64,000 nt of DNA from NCBI RefSeq assembly GCF_014333615.1, contig NZ_JACSCY010000005.1, forward strand, positions 248,001 to 312,000, read 5' to 3'. A model generated the notes under the pieces. It was not told the DNA's origin, did no database searches, and saw only the letters and a program-made list of their open reading frames with translations. A program made the position numbers and the translations under genes. This document shows, piece after piece, positions 36,124-45,121 of the stretch (positions within the stretch are counted from its first letter, which is position 1; the number at the start of each line of letters is the position of its first letter). Source of the stretch: Hymenobacter citatus. GTDB taxonomy: Bacteria; Bacteroidota; Bacteroidia; Cytophagales; Hymenobacteraceae.

Positions 36124-38088
36124 CTACCTTCGAGCGCCCCTACCCCGCACCCGGATAACGACCATCGAATAGGGTTGGGACGTGTAGGCAAACGACTTGC
36201 CCGCTTTGTAGCTCGACTTCTTAGGCAGCACCGTTTGCGGATTGGCAAAGGTGTTTTTCGCGTCTTTATCACCCGATAGCACGGTCAGCGTGGCGGCAGA
36301 GGTCAGCCCTTTGAAAGAGGCCAGGTTGATTGGGAACGTCTGGACCTGGGGGCTGGCGTTGACCAGCTTCAGAATTACGTCGCCGGTTTGGGCGTCGCGC
36401 ACGCAGGAGGCGGCCAGGGTGGTATCGGCGGCCGCGCCGGTAGGCAGCGTGACTACCCCCTGATGGTAGGTATTGCCCTGGTTGTGGCCATAGAGCTGCT
36501 GCACGTAGTAATTCACCGTGGGCACAATGGTGGTGTTGGTGAAGTAAATCATATCGGGGTTCCACTGCGTGTGGCCTTCCTTGGCCAGAAGCGGCGCGTA
36601 GGACGCCAGCTGCACCACGTCGCCGTTGCGCTCCAGGCTGGTCATGTAAGCGGCTTCGGCCAGGGCGTTGTAGAGGGTGTTGCCCCACGACGCATACTCC
36701 CCCAGATACACCTTCGATTTAGCCCGGTCGTAGCTGTCGTAGCGCTGGTTGTTGGCCCAAAACCACTTTGGTTTTTCGTAGTAATGCTCGTCTACGAGCG
36801 GCACGTCGAGCTGATTGGCCAGCGCCCAGCCCAGGTCGTAGTCTTCGCCTTTGGGGCCGGGCCCTACCGTGCCCACAATTTTCAGGTTGGGGTACTTGGC
36901 GTGCACCGCGTTGTAGAGCAGGGTGAAGCGACTGCGAAAATCGGGGGTAATCTTGTCTTCGTTGCCGATGCCCACATACTCCAGGTTGAAGGGGGCGGGG
37001 TGGCCGGCGGCGGCCCGTTTGGCACCCCAGGGCGAGGTAACGGGGCCGTTGGCCCACTCTATCAGGTCGAGCACGTCCTGCACGTAGGCATCCATCTCGC
37101 TGATCGGAATGGCCTGCTGCCCAACGCTCCCAATGCGCCACGAGCCGCCCGAGTTCTGGCAGCTTACGCCGGCCGCCACCACGGGTAGGGGCTTGGCCCC
37201 AATGTCTTCGCAAAACTGAAAGTACTCGAAGTAGCCCAGCCCCGCCGTTTGGTGGTAGTTCCAGATGTTGCGCTGGGCCACGCGCTGCTCTACTGGCCCG
37301 ATGGTTTTCTTCCAGTCATACAGGTTGTCCAGGCCGTCGCCGTGGGCCAGGCAGCCGCCCGGAAAGCGCACAAACTTGGGCTTGATGTCGGCAATGGCCT
37401 GGGCCAAATCGGGCCGCAGACCGTTGGGATGGCGGTGGAACGTGTTTTCGGGAAACAACGACACCATATCAAGGTCAATCACGCCCTTGCCGGTGACCAG
37501 TACCACCAGCGTGGCCTTGTCGTCGGTAGTGCTGGGCGCGAGGGTAGCGCTGTACTGCTGCCAGTCCGCCTTCTGCGCCGAGAGTGTGGTTTCGGCCAGC
37601 ACCTGGTCTTTGGCGCCCCGCAGCTGCACCAGCAGCGGCACGGCTGCCCCCGATTTCACCCGCCCCCACATCGAGAAGTTATACTTCTCCCCTGCCCGCA
37701 CCGGTATGCCGTCGAAGCCGGTGTTTTTCAGCCCCAGCCCTTTCTGAAACGGGTTTTCCACACGCAGCGTCGCGTAGTGCGGATTGTTGGCGTGTAGCGG
37801 AGCCGCGCTTTCCACCGATACGCTGCCCATGGCGTAGCCCTCGTGCAAATACTCCCAGGCCGTGAGTGAGTTCCAGCCCTCATGGTCGCTCGGGGCGTAC
37901 TCGAAGGAGCGGTTCTGCACCAGCTCGGCGTACAGCCCGCCATCGGCCGCGTAGTTGATGTCCTCGAAGAAGATACCGAACAAATCGGGGCTGATGGGCT
38001 TGCCAGCCGGCGCGGCCTGGCCCAGCGCGAGCAAGGGGGTAAGAACGGCCAAAATGGCCGCGCAAACGCAGCGTACGGGAGTGGTCAT
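36124..38088 (-). CDS. GH51 alpha-L-arabinofuranosidase
   Basis: A 654-residue exported enzyme (signal peptide to ALGQA, residue ~25). ISPDLFGIFFEDINYAADGG opens the GH51 catalytic region, followed by an inserted carbohydrate-binding-like sandwich (about 60-190). The barrel has FPGGCLAHGDGLDNLYDWKK, YVGIGNED with the acid/base Glu377 and KVYLGEYASWG with the nucleophile Glu464. A C-terminal beta domain completes the family layout. It removes terminal alpha-L-arabinofuranose from arabinan, arabinoxylan or arabinogalactan. Paired repeats flank it on both sides. Confidence 0.95.
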   Translation of the reverse strand: MTTPVRCVCAAILAVLTPLLALGQAAPAGKPISPDLFGIFFEDINYAADGGLYAELVQNRSFEYAPSDHEGWNSLTAWEYLHEGYAMGSVSVESAAPLHANNPHYATLRVENPFQKGLGLKNTGFDGIPVRAGEKYNFSMWGRVKSGAAVPLLVQLRGAKDQVLAETTLSAQKADWQQYSATLAPSTTDDKATLVVLVTGKGVIDLDMVSLFPENTFHRHPNGLRPDLAQAIADIKPKFVRFPGGCLAHGDGLDNLYDWKKTIGPVEQRVAQRNIWNYHQTAGLGYFEYFQFCEDIGAKPLPVVAAGVSCQNSGGSWRIGSVGQQAIPISEMDAYVQDVLDLIEWANGPVTSPWGAKRAAAGHPAPFNLEYVGIGNEDKITPDFRSRFTLLYNAVHAKYPNLKIVGTVGPGPKGEDYDLGWALANQLDVPLVDEHYYEKPKWFWANNQRYDSYDRAKSKVYLGEYASWGNTLYNALAEAAYMTSLERNGDVVQLASYAPLLAKEGHTQWNPDMIYFTNTTIVPTVNYYVQQLYGHNQGNTYHQGVVTLPTGAAADTTLAASCVRDAQTGDVILKLVNASPQVQTFPINLASFKGLTSAATLTVLSGDKDAKNTFANPQTVLPKKSSYKAGKSFAYTSQPYSMVVIRVRGRGARR

Positions 38089-38261
38089 GGGCAGGGGTGG
38101 TTTTGGTTATGGTAGGGCTATGGTTCTACTACACTCGCTCGGCTGCTCTCGCCCTCGCTCGGCTCTCGCACTCGCTCGGCTGCGCCGAGTGAGCCCTACG
38201 CCTGAGGGGCTCTGCCCCGAATCCGGTAGCGCCGCTTGCACGATGCTGGCCTGTGGTTTGG
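38089..38261. repeat. Short direct repeats CTCGCTCGGCT and hairpin upstream of GH51
   Basis: The 11-mer CTCGCTCGGCT occurs at 38134-38144, 38154-38164 and 38171-38181. The last copy also forms a hairpin with GCCGAGTGAG (38184-38193). A GGGGCTCTGCCCC hairpin lies at about 38207-38219. No gene is seen; this is the leader side of GH51. Confidence 0.5.
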
Positions 38262-38361
38262 CGTCCCACTTGCCCCAGGGCTGAAGCCCTGGGCTAATCA
38301 GCGGAATAGCACTTAGAACCGCTCCGTAGCCCAGGGCTTCAGCCCTGGGACAAGTGGGACG
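38262..38361. repeat. Paired inverted repeat, family A, copy 2 (35-base arms)
   Basis: Arms 38262-38296 and 38327-38361 are inverted copies with a single mismatch. The inner part matches the copy at 2002-2083, including the spacer start CTAATCAGCGGAA, while the outer ten bases (CGTCCCACTT) are special to this copy. It ends two bases before the GH97 stop codon. Confidence 0.93.
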
Positions 38362-38363
38362 AC

Positions 38364-40316
38364 CTACGGTTCCACCACAAAGCCCCCGCGCGCCGGCAGC
38401 GTCACGCTCAGGGTAGTGCCCGATACCGGCCGGGTACTGAAGCTGCGGTTGGTGGCGCCATCGGTGATGAGCGTGCCCTGAGACAGACCCAGCTTGCTCA
38501 GGTCGAGTTGCACGGTTTTGGGCGCGTCGGTGGCGTTGATGCCGGCCAAGTACCAGCGGCCATCGGGGGTCTGGCGGGCCAGCACCACGTGCTGGCCGGG
38601 GTAGCCCTCCACGAAGCGCACGTCGGCCCAGCGCGGGGGCATCTTTTTCAGGAAGCCTTGCACGTAGTCGGGCTGCGCGGCCATGCCCTCGGGCGTTTCG
38701 GCGTAGTGCTGAATACCCGACTGAAACAGCACCGACAGCGCCAGCTCGAAGGCATTGGAGGTGCGCCGCTCCTTGCCGCGGATTTCCGAAAAGGCCATGG
38801 GCGTGAAATCCATGGGACCCACCGCGTTGCGGGTGAAGGGTAGGATGGCGCAGTGGGTCGGCTCCTGGTCGGTGTTGCGCTGGTCGAAGGTCAGAAACTC
38901 AAAGCCCTTCACGGCCTCCATGGTCATCAGGTTGGGGTAGGTGCGGTTCCAGCCCCGCGGGATGGTAGTGCCGTGGAAGTTCACAAGCAGACCGGCTTTG
39001 TGGGCGTCTTCCAGGATGTCCTGGTAGTAGTTCATAAACGACTGCCCATCGCCCCCAAAAAAGTCGATTTTCACGCCGGCCACGCCCATTTGCTTGATGC
39101 GGGCAAACTCCTTGCGGCGGCTTTCGGGCTCAAACAATACGTTGGTGGGCGTCTGGGGGGCCTGGTTCCAGTGGCCGTTGGAGTTGTACCACACCAGCAG
39201 CCCCACGTTTTTGGAGCGCGCATACTGGGCCAGCTCCCGCATCTTGTCGTAGCCGATTTGCGTGTCCCACAAGGCATCTACCAGGCAGTAGCGCCAGCCC
39301 ATTTCGGCGGCGTAGTCGATGAAGCGGCGCTGCACGTCGTAGGTGGTTTTGCTGTCGCCCAGCAGCACCCACGACCACGACGACTTGCCGGGCGCGTCGG
39401 TGAGCACCGGCGTTTGGGCGGGCGCACTCACGTCCGTGGTCAGGGTCGATTCGACGATGGGCGCCAGCGAGTTGCCCACCACCACCACGCGCCAAGGCGT
39501 GCGCCAGGGTAGGCGGCCTTCGGGCAGCAGGGCCGCATCGGGGGTGGTTTTCTCGGGTGGCTGCGGGAAAGCAACGTGGTACTCCGCGTCGGGCGACTCG
39601 TGGGCGAGGTGGGCGCCGGCGTAGGTGCGGCCCATGCCGGCTTCCGTGAGCAGCACCCAGTGCCCGTTCGTCTCAAACAAGGCCGGAAACGACCACCCCT
39701 GCCCAATGGTAGAGGGCGTGCCGGCCGCTATGCCGCGCTGGTAATTTTCCTCGTATGAGGGCTGGGTGTTGGCAAAGCCCGTCTGGGCCTTGGCGTGCGG
39801 GTGCAGCCACCCTTTGGCGCTGGTCGGCAGGTGAAAGGTGGTGTTTTCGGCGGTGATGCGCTGCACCTCCTGGCTGGTGCCTTCCACCACATACTGAAAC
39901 GCTACACCATCATTCGACACCTGAAACACCACGCTCAGCTGCGGGGCGCCCGCCCGGCCCGCGAAGTGCACCACGCGCCGGTTGGCCCGGTAGCGGCAAT
40001 TAGCGCGCTTGTCGGTGGCCAGTTGGTAGTCGTCGGTCACGGCTTCTACCTTATCGGCTTTTTTCAGCTTCAGGCCCTGGCTCAGGTCAGCGCCGGCGAG
40101 CTGTAGGCCCAGGCGCGAGGGCCGCAGCACCTCGGCGCTGCGGTAGCGCACGGCGTAGGTAGGCTGGCCCTGGCTGGTCACGTCCACGGTTACTTGCACG
40201 GCGCCGTCGGGACTGGCTACGCGGATGGGTTTGGCGGCCTGGGCGGCAGTGGCTAGGCTGAGCAAACCGAGGAAAGGTAAGAAGTGCGTGAAGGCACGGA
40301 GGTAAGTAACGGACAT
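38364..40316 (-). CDS. GH97 glycoside hydrolase, retaining type (probable alpha-galactosidase)
   Basis: A 650-residue exported enzyme; the ATG at 40316 opens a signal peptide (to AAQAAK) and is preferred over an in-frame ATG at 40403 that lies within the GH105 end. The N-terminal beta-super-sandwich (about 25-280, [14 protein letters not shown]) is followed by the TIM barrel with WSWVLLGDSKTTYDVQRRFI, GVAGVKIDFFGGDGQ (Asp418) and MTMEAVKGFEF (Glu467), and a C-terminal sandwich ending TLPARGGFVVEP. The Asp in VKIDFF is the nucleophile of the retaining branch, whose characterised member is an alpha-galactosidase; inverting SusB-type members use Glu instead. This suggests removal of alpha-galactose or a related alpha-linked sugar. 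Confidence 0.92.
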   Translation of the reverse strand: MSVTYLRAFTHFLPFLGLLSLATAAQAAKPIRVASPDGAVQVTVDVTSQGQPTYAVRYRSAEVLRPSRLGLQLAGADLSQGLKLKKADKVEAVTDDYQLATDKRANCRYRANRRVVHFAGRAGAPQLSVVFQVSNDGVAFQYVVEGTSQEVQRITAENTTFHLPTSAKGWLHPHAKAQTGFANTQPSYEENYQRGIAAGTPSTIGQGWSFPALFETNGHWVLLTEAGMGRTYAGAHLAHESPDAEYHVAFPQPPEKTTPDAALLPEGRLPWRTPWRVVVVGNSLAPIVESTLTTDVSAPAQTPVLTDAPGKSSWSWVLLGDSKTTYDVQRRFIDYAAEMGWRYCLVDALWDTQIGYDKMRELAQYARSKNVGLLVWYNSNGHWNQAPQTPTNVLFEPESRRKEFARIKQMGVAGVKIDFFGGDGQSFMNYYQDILEDAHKAGLLVNFHGTTIPRGWNRTYPNLMTMEAVKGFEFLTFDQRNTDQEPTHCAILPFTRNAVGPMDFTPMAFSEIRGKERRTSNAFELALSVLFQSGIQHYAETPEGMAAQPDYVQGFLKKMPPRWADVRFVEGYPGQHVVLARQTPDGRWYLAGINATDAPKTVQLDLSKLGLSQGTLITDGATNRSFSTRPVSGTTLSVTLPARGGFVVEP

Positions 40317-40386
40317 TTGGTGGAACGTTAGGATAGTCTTTATAACTGGCAAGATAGAGTTGCTCTGGTGGGCGCCTCCCCTCAAA

Positions 40387-41544
40387 CTACCGTTTGCCGG
40401 CATACCGAACCATCTCGCTGGCCGCCAGCAGGAAAGCTCCTACCCCAAAGTTGGACGTAGAGTTCTTGTCTACCACCTGGCCGGGAATGGCTTTCTCGCC
40501 GATGGGTTGCACGTAGCCAATGGCACCGTCGGGTTGCAGGGCGGTGGTGGTGAGGTACTGCCAGCCGCGCATAACGGTAGGTAGGTATTCCTTGCGGTCC
40601 AGCACGCCGTGGTTAATGCCCCAGAGGTAGGCAAAGGTATTGAAGGCCGTGCCGCTGGTTTCGGGGCCGGGGGCGTGCGCGGGGTCCAGAAGGCTGCGCG
40701 TCCAGTAGCCTTCGGGCTGCTGGGCCTGTTTGAGGGCGGCGGCCAGGCCGCGGTATTTAGCCACGTACTCGTCGCGGTGCGGGTCGTTTTGGGGTAGGTC
40801 TTGCAGCACGCGGGCCAGGCCGGCAAACACCCAGCCGTCGCCGCGCGCCCAGAAGTCCTTTTTGCCGTTCGCCGATTTGTGCTGGGGGTACACGTACTTG
40901 GCGTCGCGGTAGTACAGGCCGGTTTCGGGGTCGTACATGATGCTGTTGGCGTAGCTGAAGTACTCGTGCAACTTGCTCAGGTACTGCGGTTTGTTGGTGA
41001 TGGTATAGAGCTTGGTCATCACGGGCATCACCATGTAGAGGCCATCGGCCCACCACCAGTAGTCGTTCTGAGGGGTGCTCATTTCGTACTCCATCACCTC
41101 TTTAGCCCGCGCAATACGCTGGGGTTTGGGCTGTAGCTTGTAGAGGTCGGCGTAGGTTTGAAAGCAGATCTGCCAGTCGCCAAACAGCACGTGGTCGGGC
41201 GTTTCGCCATACTTATATTTCCAGGTGGCGCGGTCGTCGGAGGTGGCGCCCTTCCAGTTGTTGTGCTCGGCCCACATTTCGGAATACTGGCGGTATTTGT
41301 CGTTGTTGGTGACGGCGTAGGCCGCCATGTTACCGGTGTGGTAGGCCGCCACGTCCCAAAACGCCCGTTCCTGCGGCGGGTGCGTGGCCTGCCAGTGGTC
41401 ATTCACCTTCGTGATGAGGGTCAGTATCTCCTGGGGCTTTTTCGGCTGCGTGTAGGAGGTGGCAGCCGTTTGGGAAGTAGTGCAGGCGGTAGGCAGTCCC
41501 AGCAGCAGGGTGGCGCCGAGCAGGTAGGCAGGGAGGCGGGTCAT
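40387..41544 (-). CDS. GH105/GH88-like unsaturated uronyl hydrolase, lipoprotein
   Basis: A 385-residue (alpha/alpha)6-barrel protein; the ATG at 41544 begins a lipoprotein signal with LLGLPTAC (Cys20), so earlier in-frame starts are rejected. The family pattern is visible: DVAAYHTGNMAAYAVTNNDK, NDYWWWADGLYMVMPVMTKL with the catalytic Asp, KDFWARGDGWVFAGLARVL, and the C-terminal NFGVGAFLLAASEMVRYAGK. GH105 enzymes hydrolyse unsaturated galacturonyl or glucuronyl residues left by polysaccharide lyases. In this PUL the only lyase candidate is the BNR_4 domain at the 3' end. GH97 follows 70 bases later. Confidence 0.88.
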   Translation of the reverse strand: MTRLPAYLLGATLLLGLPTACTTSQTAATSYTQPKKPQEILTLITKVNDHWQATHPPQERAFWDVAAYHTGNMAAYAVTNNDKYRQYSEMWAEHNNWKGATSDDRATWKYKYGETPDHVLFGDWQICFQTYADLYKLQPKPQRIARAKEVMEYEMSTPQNDYWWWADGLYMVMPVMTKLYTITNKPQYLSKLHEYFSYANSIMYDPETGLYYRDAKYVYPQHKSANGKKDFWARGDGWVFAGLARVLQDLPQNDPHRDEYVAKYRGLAAALKQAQQPEGYWTRSLLDPAHAPGPETSGTAFNTFAYLWGINHGVLDRKEYLPTVMRGWQYLTTTALQPDGAIGYVQPIGEKAIPGQVVDKNSTSNFGVGAFLLAASEMVRYAGKR

Positions 41545-41578
41545 GGAGTGAAAGAGGGAATTTGTAGAAAATAGTTGC

Positions 41579-41619
41579 CGCCTGCCGGCCCGACGCCGTA
41601 GGCGTCGGGCCGGCAGGCG
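41579..41619. repeat. Single hairpin related to repeat family D
   Basis: CGCCTGCCGGCCCGACGCC and its exact reverse complement are separated by the three bases GTA, giving a 19-base-pair stem. The ends and the GACGCC core match the arms of the 15623-15753 element, so this looks like a single-arm version. It fills the GH43-GH105 junction. Confidence 0.9.
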
Positions 41620-41623
41620 ACCT

Positions 41624-42634
41624 TTACGGCTGGTAGGGCTTGCCCAGCACCAGCTTGTTGCCCGATACATCCACCGAAAACAGGTGCGGCACGCGGTGGT
41701 AGCGGCCGTTGATATCCTGGTGGCTGTGCGCGGCCATCAGCAGCTTGCCATCCAGCGTGCGAAACAGCATGCCGTGGCCGTAGTTGGGCGGGGTAATGGG
41801 GTCTTTTTCCTGCACCCAGGGGCCATCGAGGGTGCCGCTGGTGGAGTAGGCCACGCCCTGCGTGTACACGTCGTAGATCCAGCTGGTCCAGATCATGCCC
41901 AGGCGGCCGGTGCCGGTGCGAAACAGGTAGGGGCCATCGGTTACTTTGTTGGGGCGCGCCGGGCCGGAGCGCGGATTCTCGCGGCTCCAGGGCGAGTCGC
42001 TGGCCCGAAACAGCACCTTGCTCTCCCCTACCGTACCGCTCAGGTCGGGCTTCAGCAGTATCTTTTCAATGGTGCCATTCTGGTTTTGCAGCCATTCGTG
42101 GCAGTACACCATGTAGGGCTTTTTGTCCTTGTCTACCCACAGCGTGGCGTCGAGGGTAGGCTTGTTGGCGGGCAGGTAGGTGGCGTCGCCGCCGGACACG
42201 GGCACGTAGGGGCCATCGGGCCGGTTGCTGACCAGCACATGGCAGGCCCGGCGCTCAATGGGCGTGCCCTGCACCGTGTCAATCGTCACGGCCCGGTTGG
42301 TGAAGGTGGCGAAGTAGTAATATTTGCCCTGGTAGGGCTGAATCTCCGCAGCCCAGATCATCGGGTTCGGCCCCATCCAGGAGGCAGGGTCGGGCCGGGC
42401 CACCGGGTAGGGCCCCGACCACCGCTTCATATCGGGGCTTTTCCAGAGCAGGCCGCCGGTGCCGGTCATGTAGTACTGCTTGGTTTTCGCATCGGCCAGG
42501 ATGAATGGGTCACTCAGCCGGATGGAATCCAACGGCACGTTCTGCCGGATAACTGGCTTTTTGACTTGCTGCGCCTGCGCGGCGAATGGCAGTAGTAGCA
42601 AGCTGCTTATTATCAGGCGTATAGTAGCTTTCAT
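41624..42634 (-). CDS. GH43 glycoside hydrolase
   Basis: A 336-residue exported five-bladed propeller enzyme. The ATG at 42634 starts a signal peptide (to AAQAQ); longer in-frame starts run into the paired repeat. GH43 motifs are RLSDPFILAD (base Asp), PTLDATLWVDKDKKPYMVYC (Asp pKa modulator) and the following HEW (acid Glu). The end LFSVDVSGNKLVLGKPYQP closes the domain. Likely activity is exo-acting on arabinofuranose, xylose or galactose; I cannot place the subfamily. It sits between two repeats, alone in its module. Confidence 0.9.
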   Translation of the reverse strand: MKATIRLIISSLLLLPFAAQAQQVKKPVIRQNVPLDSIRLSDPFILADAKTKQYYMTGTGGLLWKSPDMKRWSGPYPVARPDPASWMGPNPMIWAAEIQPYQGKYYYFATFTNRAVTIDTVQGTPIERRACHVLVSNRPDGPYVPVSGGDATYLPANKPTLDATLWVDKDKKPYMVYCHEWLQNQNGTIEKILLKPDLSGTVGESKVLFRASDSPWSRENPRSGPARPNKVTDGPYLFRTGTGRLGMIWTSWIYDVYTQGVAYSTSGTLDGPWVQEKDPITPPNYGHGMLFRTLDGKLLMAAHSHQDINGRYHRVPHLFSVDVSGNKLVLGKPYQP

Positions 42635-42680
42635 TATCGTTTCTCTTGGTATAGGTGTTGCTACCATCGGTGGGCCGTGC

Positions 42681-42785
42681 ACCCCACCCCCGGCCCCTCC
42701 CCTCCGGGAGAGGGGTGCCACACGACACCAAAACGGCTCGTCAGAACGCACCCCTCTCCCGGAGGGGAGGGGCCGGGGGTGGGGT
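42681..42785. repeat. Paired inverted repeat, family F, perfect 38-base arms
   Basis: Arms 42681-42718 and 42748-42785 are exact inverted copies around a 29-base spacer. The arm core CGGCCCCTCCCCTCCGGGAG resembles GC-rich intergenic repeats known from many genomes. The right arm touches the stop codon of the GH43-GH43 gene. Confidence 0.95.
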
Positions 42786-44983
42786 CACCGCTGCACCGGC
42801 TGAATACCGGCATGAGTAGGCACCACGGGCTTGATGCTGCCATCAGCATTAAACTCCATCTTATCGATGCACACCTCGCGGTTGTAGCCGGCCGACTCGC
42901 CCATCTTGATGCCCTTGGGGTAGGTAAAGCGGTGGTACACTAGGTACCACTCGTCGCGGCCGGGCACCTGGATGGTGCTGTTGTGGCCGGTGCCGTAGAT
43001 GCCCTGCGCGGGGTCTTTGGTGATGACCAGGTTGTTGGCGGGCACCGTAATCTTGCCCAGCGGCGTGGTGGAGGTGCCGTAGCGCACCTGGTAGTTGGGC
43101 GAGCGGGTGTCGTCCTCGCTCCACATAAAGTAGTAGGTGCCGTTGCGGAAAAACACATGGGCGCCCTCGCGGAACGTCCGGTCAGGCGTCATCACTTGGG
43201 TGGTGCCGGGTTTCAGGCTCACCAGGTCGTCGTTCAGCTCGGCGCCGGCCATGTAGCCGTTGCCCCAGTACAGGTAGAGCTTGCCGCTCTGCGGGTCTTT
43301 GAACACGGCGGGGTCAATCTGCTGGCCGCCCTTCACGCCCTCGGGGCGCTGGTCGATGAGCGGCTTGCCGGTGTCCTTGAACGGGCCCGTAGGACTGTCC
43401 GACAACGCCACCCCAATTTTGGCGCCCGCGCAGAAGTAGTAGGCGTAGCGGTAGCCGGTGGCGGTTTTCTGCTCGATGATGCAGGGTGCCCAGGCGTTTT
43501 TCTTTTCCCAGCTCACGTCGCGGTTCAGGTCCAGAATCACGCCTTCGTCCTTCCAATTCACCAAATCGGGCGAGGAAAACGTTTTGAAGTAGGTGCCCGA
43601 CCAGCCCGTAAACCCGTCGGAGGTAGGGTAGATATAGAACTTGCCGGTTTTCTCGGAGTGCAAAATGGCTGGGTCGGCGTAGTAGCCGTTCAGGGCCGGG
43701 TTGTGCGTTTCAGTCACGGACACCGCGTAAGGGCCCTGCCCTACCGTGTAGGTCACGGGGCCCTTGGCGAAGTTCTGCGGGCCGCTGGGCTTCACCGTCA
43801 GTCCAAACGCCGTGAGCTGGGGGTCGAACTGTTGCAGGCTGGTGCCGGGTAGGGCCAGGTAGGCCACCTTGGCGGCCGCGCTGTCAACCACGGTGTTCTG
43901 CTGCCGGATGGCTTTGTTCTGGGCCGTACCAAATAGGTCGGCGGGGGTCAGCCAGCGGGTGGCCAGGCGGGTGGCTTCCGCGGCCGTGATGGGTAGCACG
44001 GTGCCGTGGCGGGGGTGAAAGTTCATCTTCACCTCGTCGTCAATCACCTTGAAATGCTCAAAATCCGACGTGCGCGTGAATTGGTAGCGGCCCTTGCCGT
44101 ACACGTCGTACATCAGGATGTAGTCGTTGCTGTTGTTGAGCTTGAAGGTACCCGCGCCCTCCACGGCCTCGGTGGTTTGCTGCACGTAGGGGTCGCGCTG
44201 CTTGTAGCCCTCCGTCAGCTTGTCCGACGCGGCTATCTTGATGCCGTTGCCCTGGCCCTCGGTCTTGAAAAAGAGGTAGTATTTGCCGTCCTTCTCCGCA
44301 ATGTCGCCGTCGATGCAGGAGCCGTTGGTGGGCGAGAAGAACAGCTGCTTGGGCTCACCTTCCAGGTCCGTGAAGTCCTTGTTGGCGTAGGCGTAATAGA
44401 TTTTATCGGGCTCCGAGCCGTATTGCAGGGAGAAGTACACCATGTACTTCCTGGCCTTGGCGTCGTAGATGGTTTGCGGCGCCCACACCCGCTTCAGGTT
44501 TTCCTGGTGGGGGTAGCGTTTCTGAAAGTTGATGGCGCTGGATTTCCAGTTGATCAGGTCCGTAGACTTCAGCAGCACCATGCCCCGGTTGCTGCTCCAG
44601 CCCTTGGCCGACACCATGTCGGTTGCCACCATATAAAAGGTTTTGCCGTCGTGGCCGCGCAGAATGTGCGGGTCGCGCACGCCCCCGGTTTCGCTAATGG
44701 CCGCCGAGCTGACGATGGGCCGGTTGCCGTTGAGGGCCGTGTAGTGGTAGCCATCCTCGCTGAGCGCGAAGCGAATGGCCTCCTGCTCCTTTTTATTGCC
44801 GGTGAAGTAGGCAAACAGGTAGGCAGTGGTTTTGGGTGGCTTGGCGGCGGCGGGCTTGGCAGGGCCTACCAGCGCCAGCACCAGCAGCACTACCCCAGCC
44901 GTGCGCCCAAACAAGCAGTGCTGACCAGTGCCGGCAGACGTAGCACCGCGGCGGCGAAATGCAGAACGAAAGAACATCATCAT
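42785..44983 (-). CDS. Tandem GH43-GH43 enzyme
   Basis: A 732-residue exported protein with two five-bladed propellers. Domain 1 (about 50-345) has YLFAYFTGNKKEQEAIRFAL, GGVRDPHILRG (base Asp), RVWAPQTIYD and VEGAGTFKL (acid Glu region). A linker of about 80 residues follows. Domain 2 (about 430-730) has NGYYADPAILHSEKTGKFYI, NAWAPCIIEQK, QQIDPAVFKDPQSGKLYLYW and REGAHVFFRNGTYYFMWSED. Both domains keep the Asp and Glu catalytic positions, so both may be active, perhaps on different arabinose or galactose linkages. The N-terminal signal is long, with a basic lead before GVVLLVLALVGPAKPAAA. Confidence 0.92.
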   Translation of the reverse strand: MMMFFRSAFRRRGATSAGTGQHCLFGRTAGVVLLVLALVGPAKPAAAKPPKTTAYLFAYFTGNKKEQEAIRFALSEDGYHYTALNGNRPIVSSAAISETGGVRDPHILRGHDGKTFYMVATDMVSAKGWSSNRGMVLLKSTDLINWKSSAINFQKRYPHQENLKRVWAPQTIYDAKARKYMVYFSLQYGSEPDKIYYAYANKDFTDLEGEPKQLFFSPTNGSCIDGDIAEKDGKYYLFFKTEGQGNGIKIAASDKLTEGYKQRDPYVQQTTEAVEGAGTFKLNNSNDYILMYDVYGKGRYQFTRTSDFEHFKVIDDEVKMNFHPRHGTVLPITAAEATRLATRWLTPADLFGTAQNKAIRQQNTVVDSAAAKVAYLALPGTSLQQFDPQLTAFGLTVKPSGPQNFAKGPVTYTVGQGPYAVSVTETHNPALNGYYADPAILHSEKTGKFYIYPTSDGFTGWSGTYFKTFSSPDLVNWKDEGVILDLNRDVSWEKKNAWAPCIIEQKTATGYRYAYYFCAGAKIGVALSDSPTGPFKDTGKPLIDQRPEGVKGGQQIDPAVFKDPQSGKLYLYWGNGYMAGAELNDDLVSLKPGTTQVMTPDRTFREGAHVFFRNGTYYFMWSEDDTRSPNYQVRYGTSTTPLGKITVPANNLVITKDPAQGIYGTGHNSTIQVPGRDEWYLVYHRFTYPKGIKMGESAGYNREVCIDKMEFNADGSIKPVVPTHAGIQPVQR

Positions 44984-45121
44984 AGGGAAAGAAGAGTGTC
45001 GAAGTGGGAGCTACGCAAAAGAGTCAAATTCCAGGAGCAAAGCCAGCGCGGGCCGCGCAAAAGCAAATTTGCCCCCCTTCTTTGACCGTTCTGCCGCTAT
45101 TGCGGGCCCGCACGGCCCGCC
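44984..45121. other. GH95-GH43 junction
   Basis: About 140 bases with no paired repeat of the families seen elsewhere and no gene. Only short GC-rich stems such as CGCGGGCCGCG are visible. Confidence 0.4.

Noticed and set aside
41684-42595. 303-codon plus-strand open frame opposite GH43
   Set aside because: Antisense shadow of the GH43 gene, with no start context or domain pattern.
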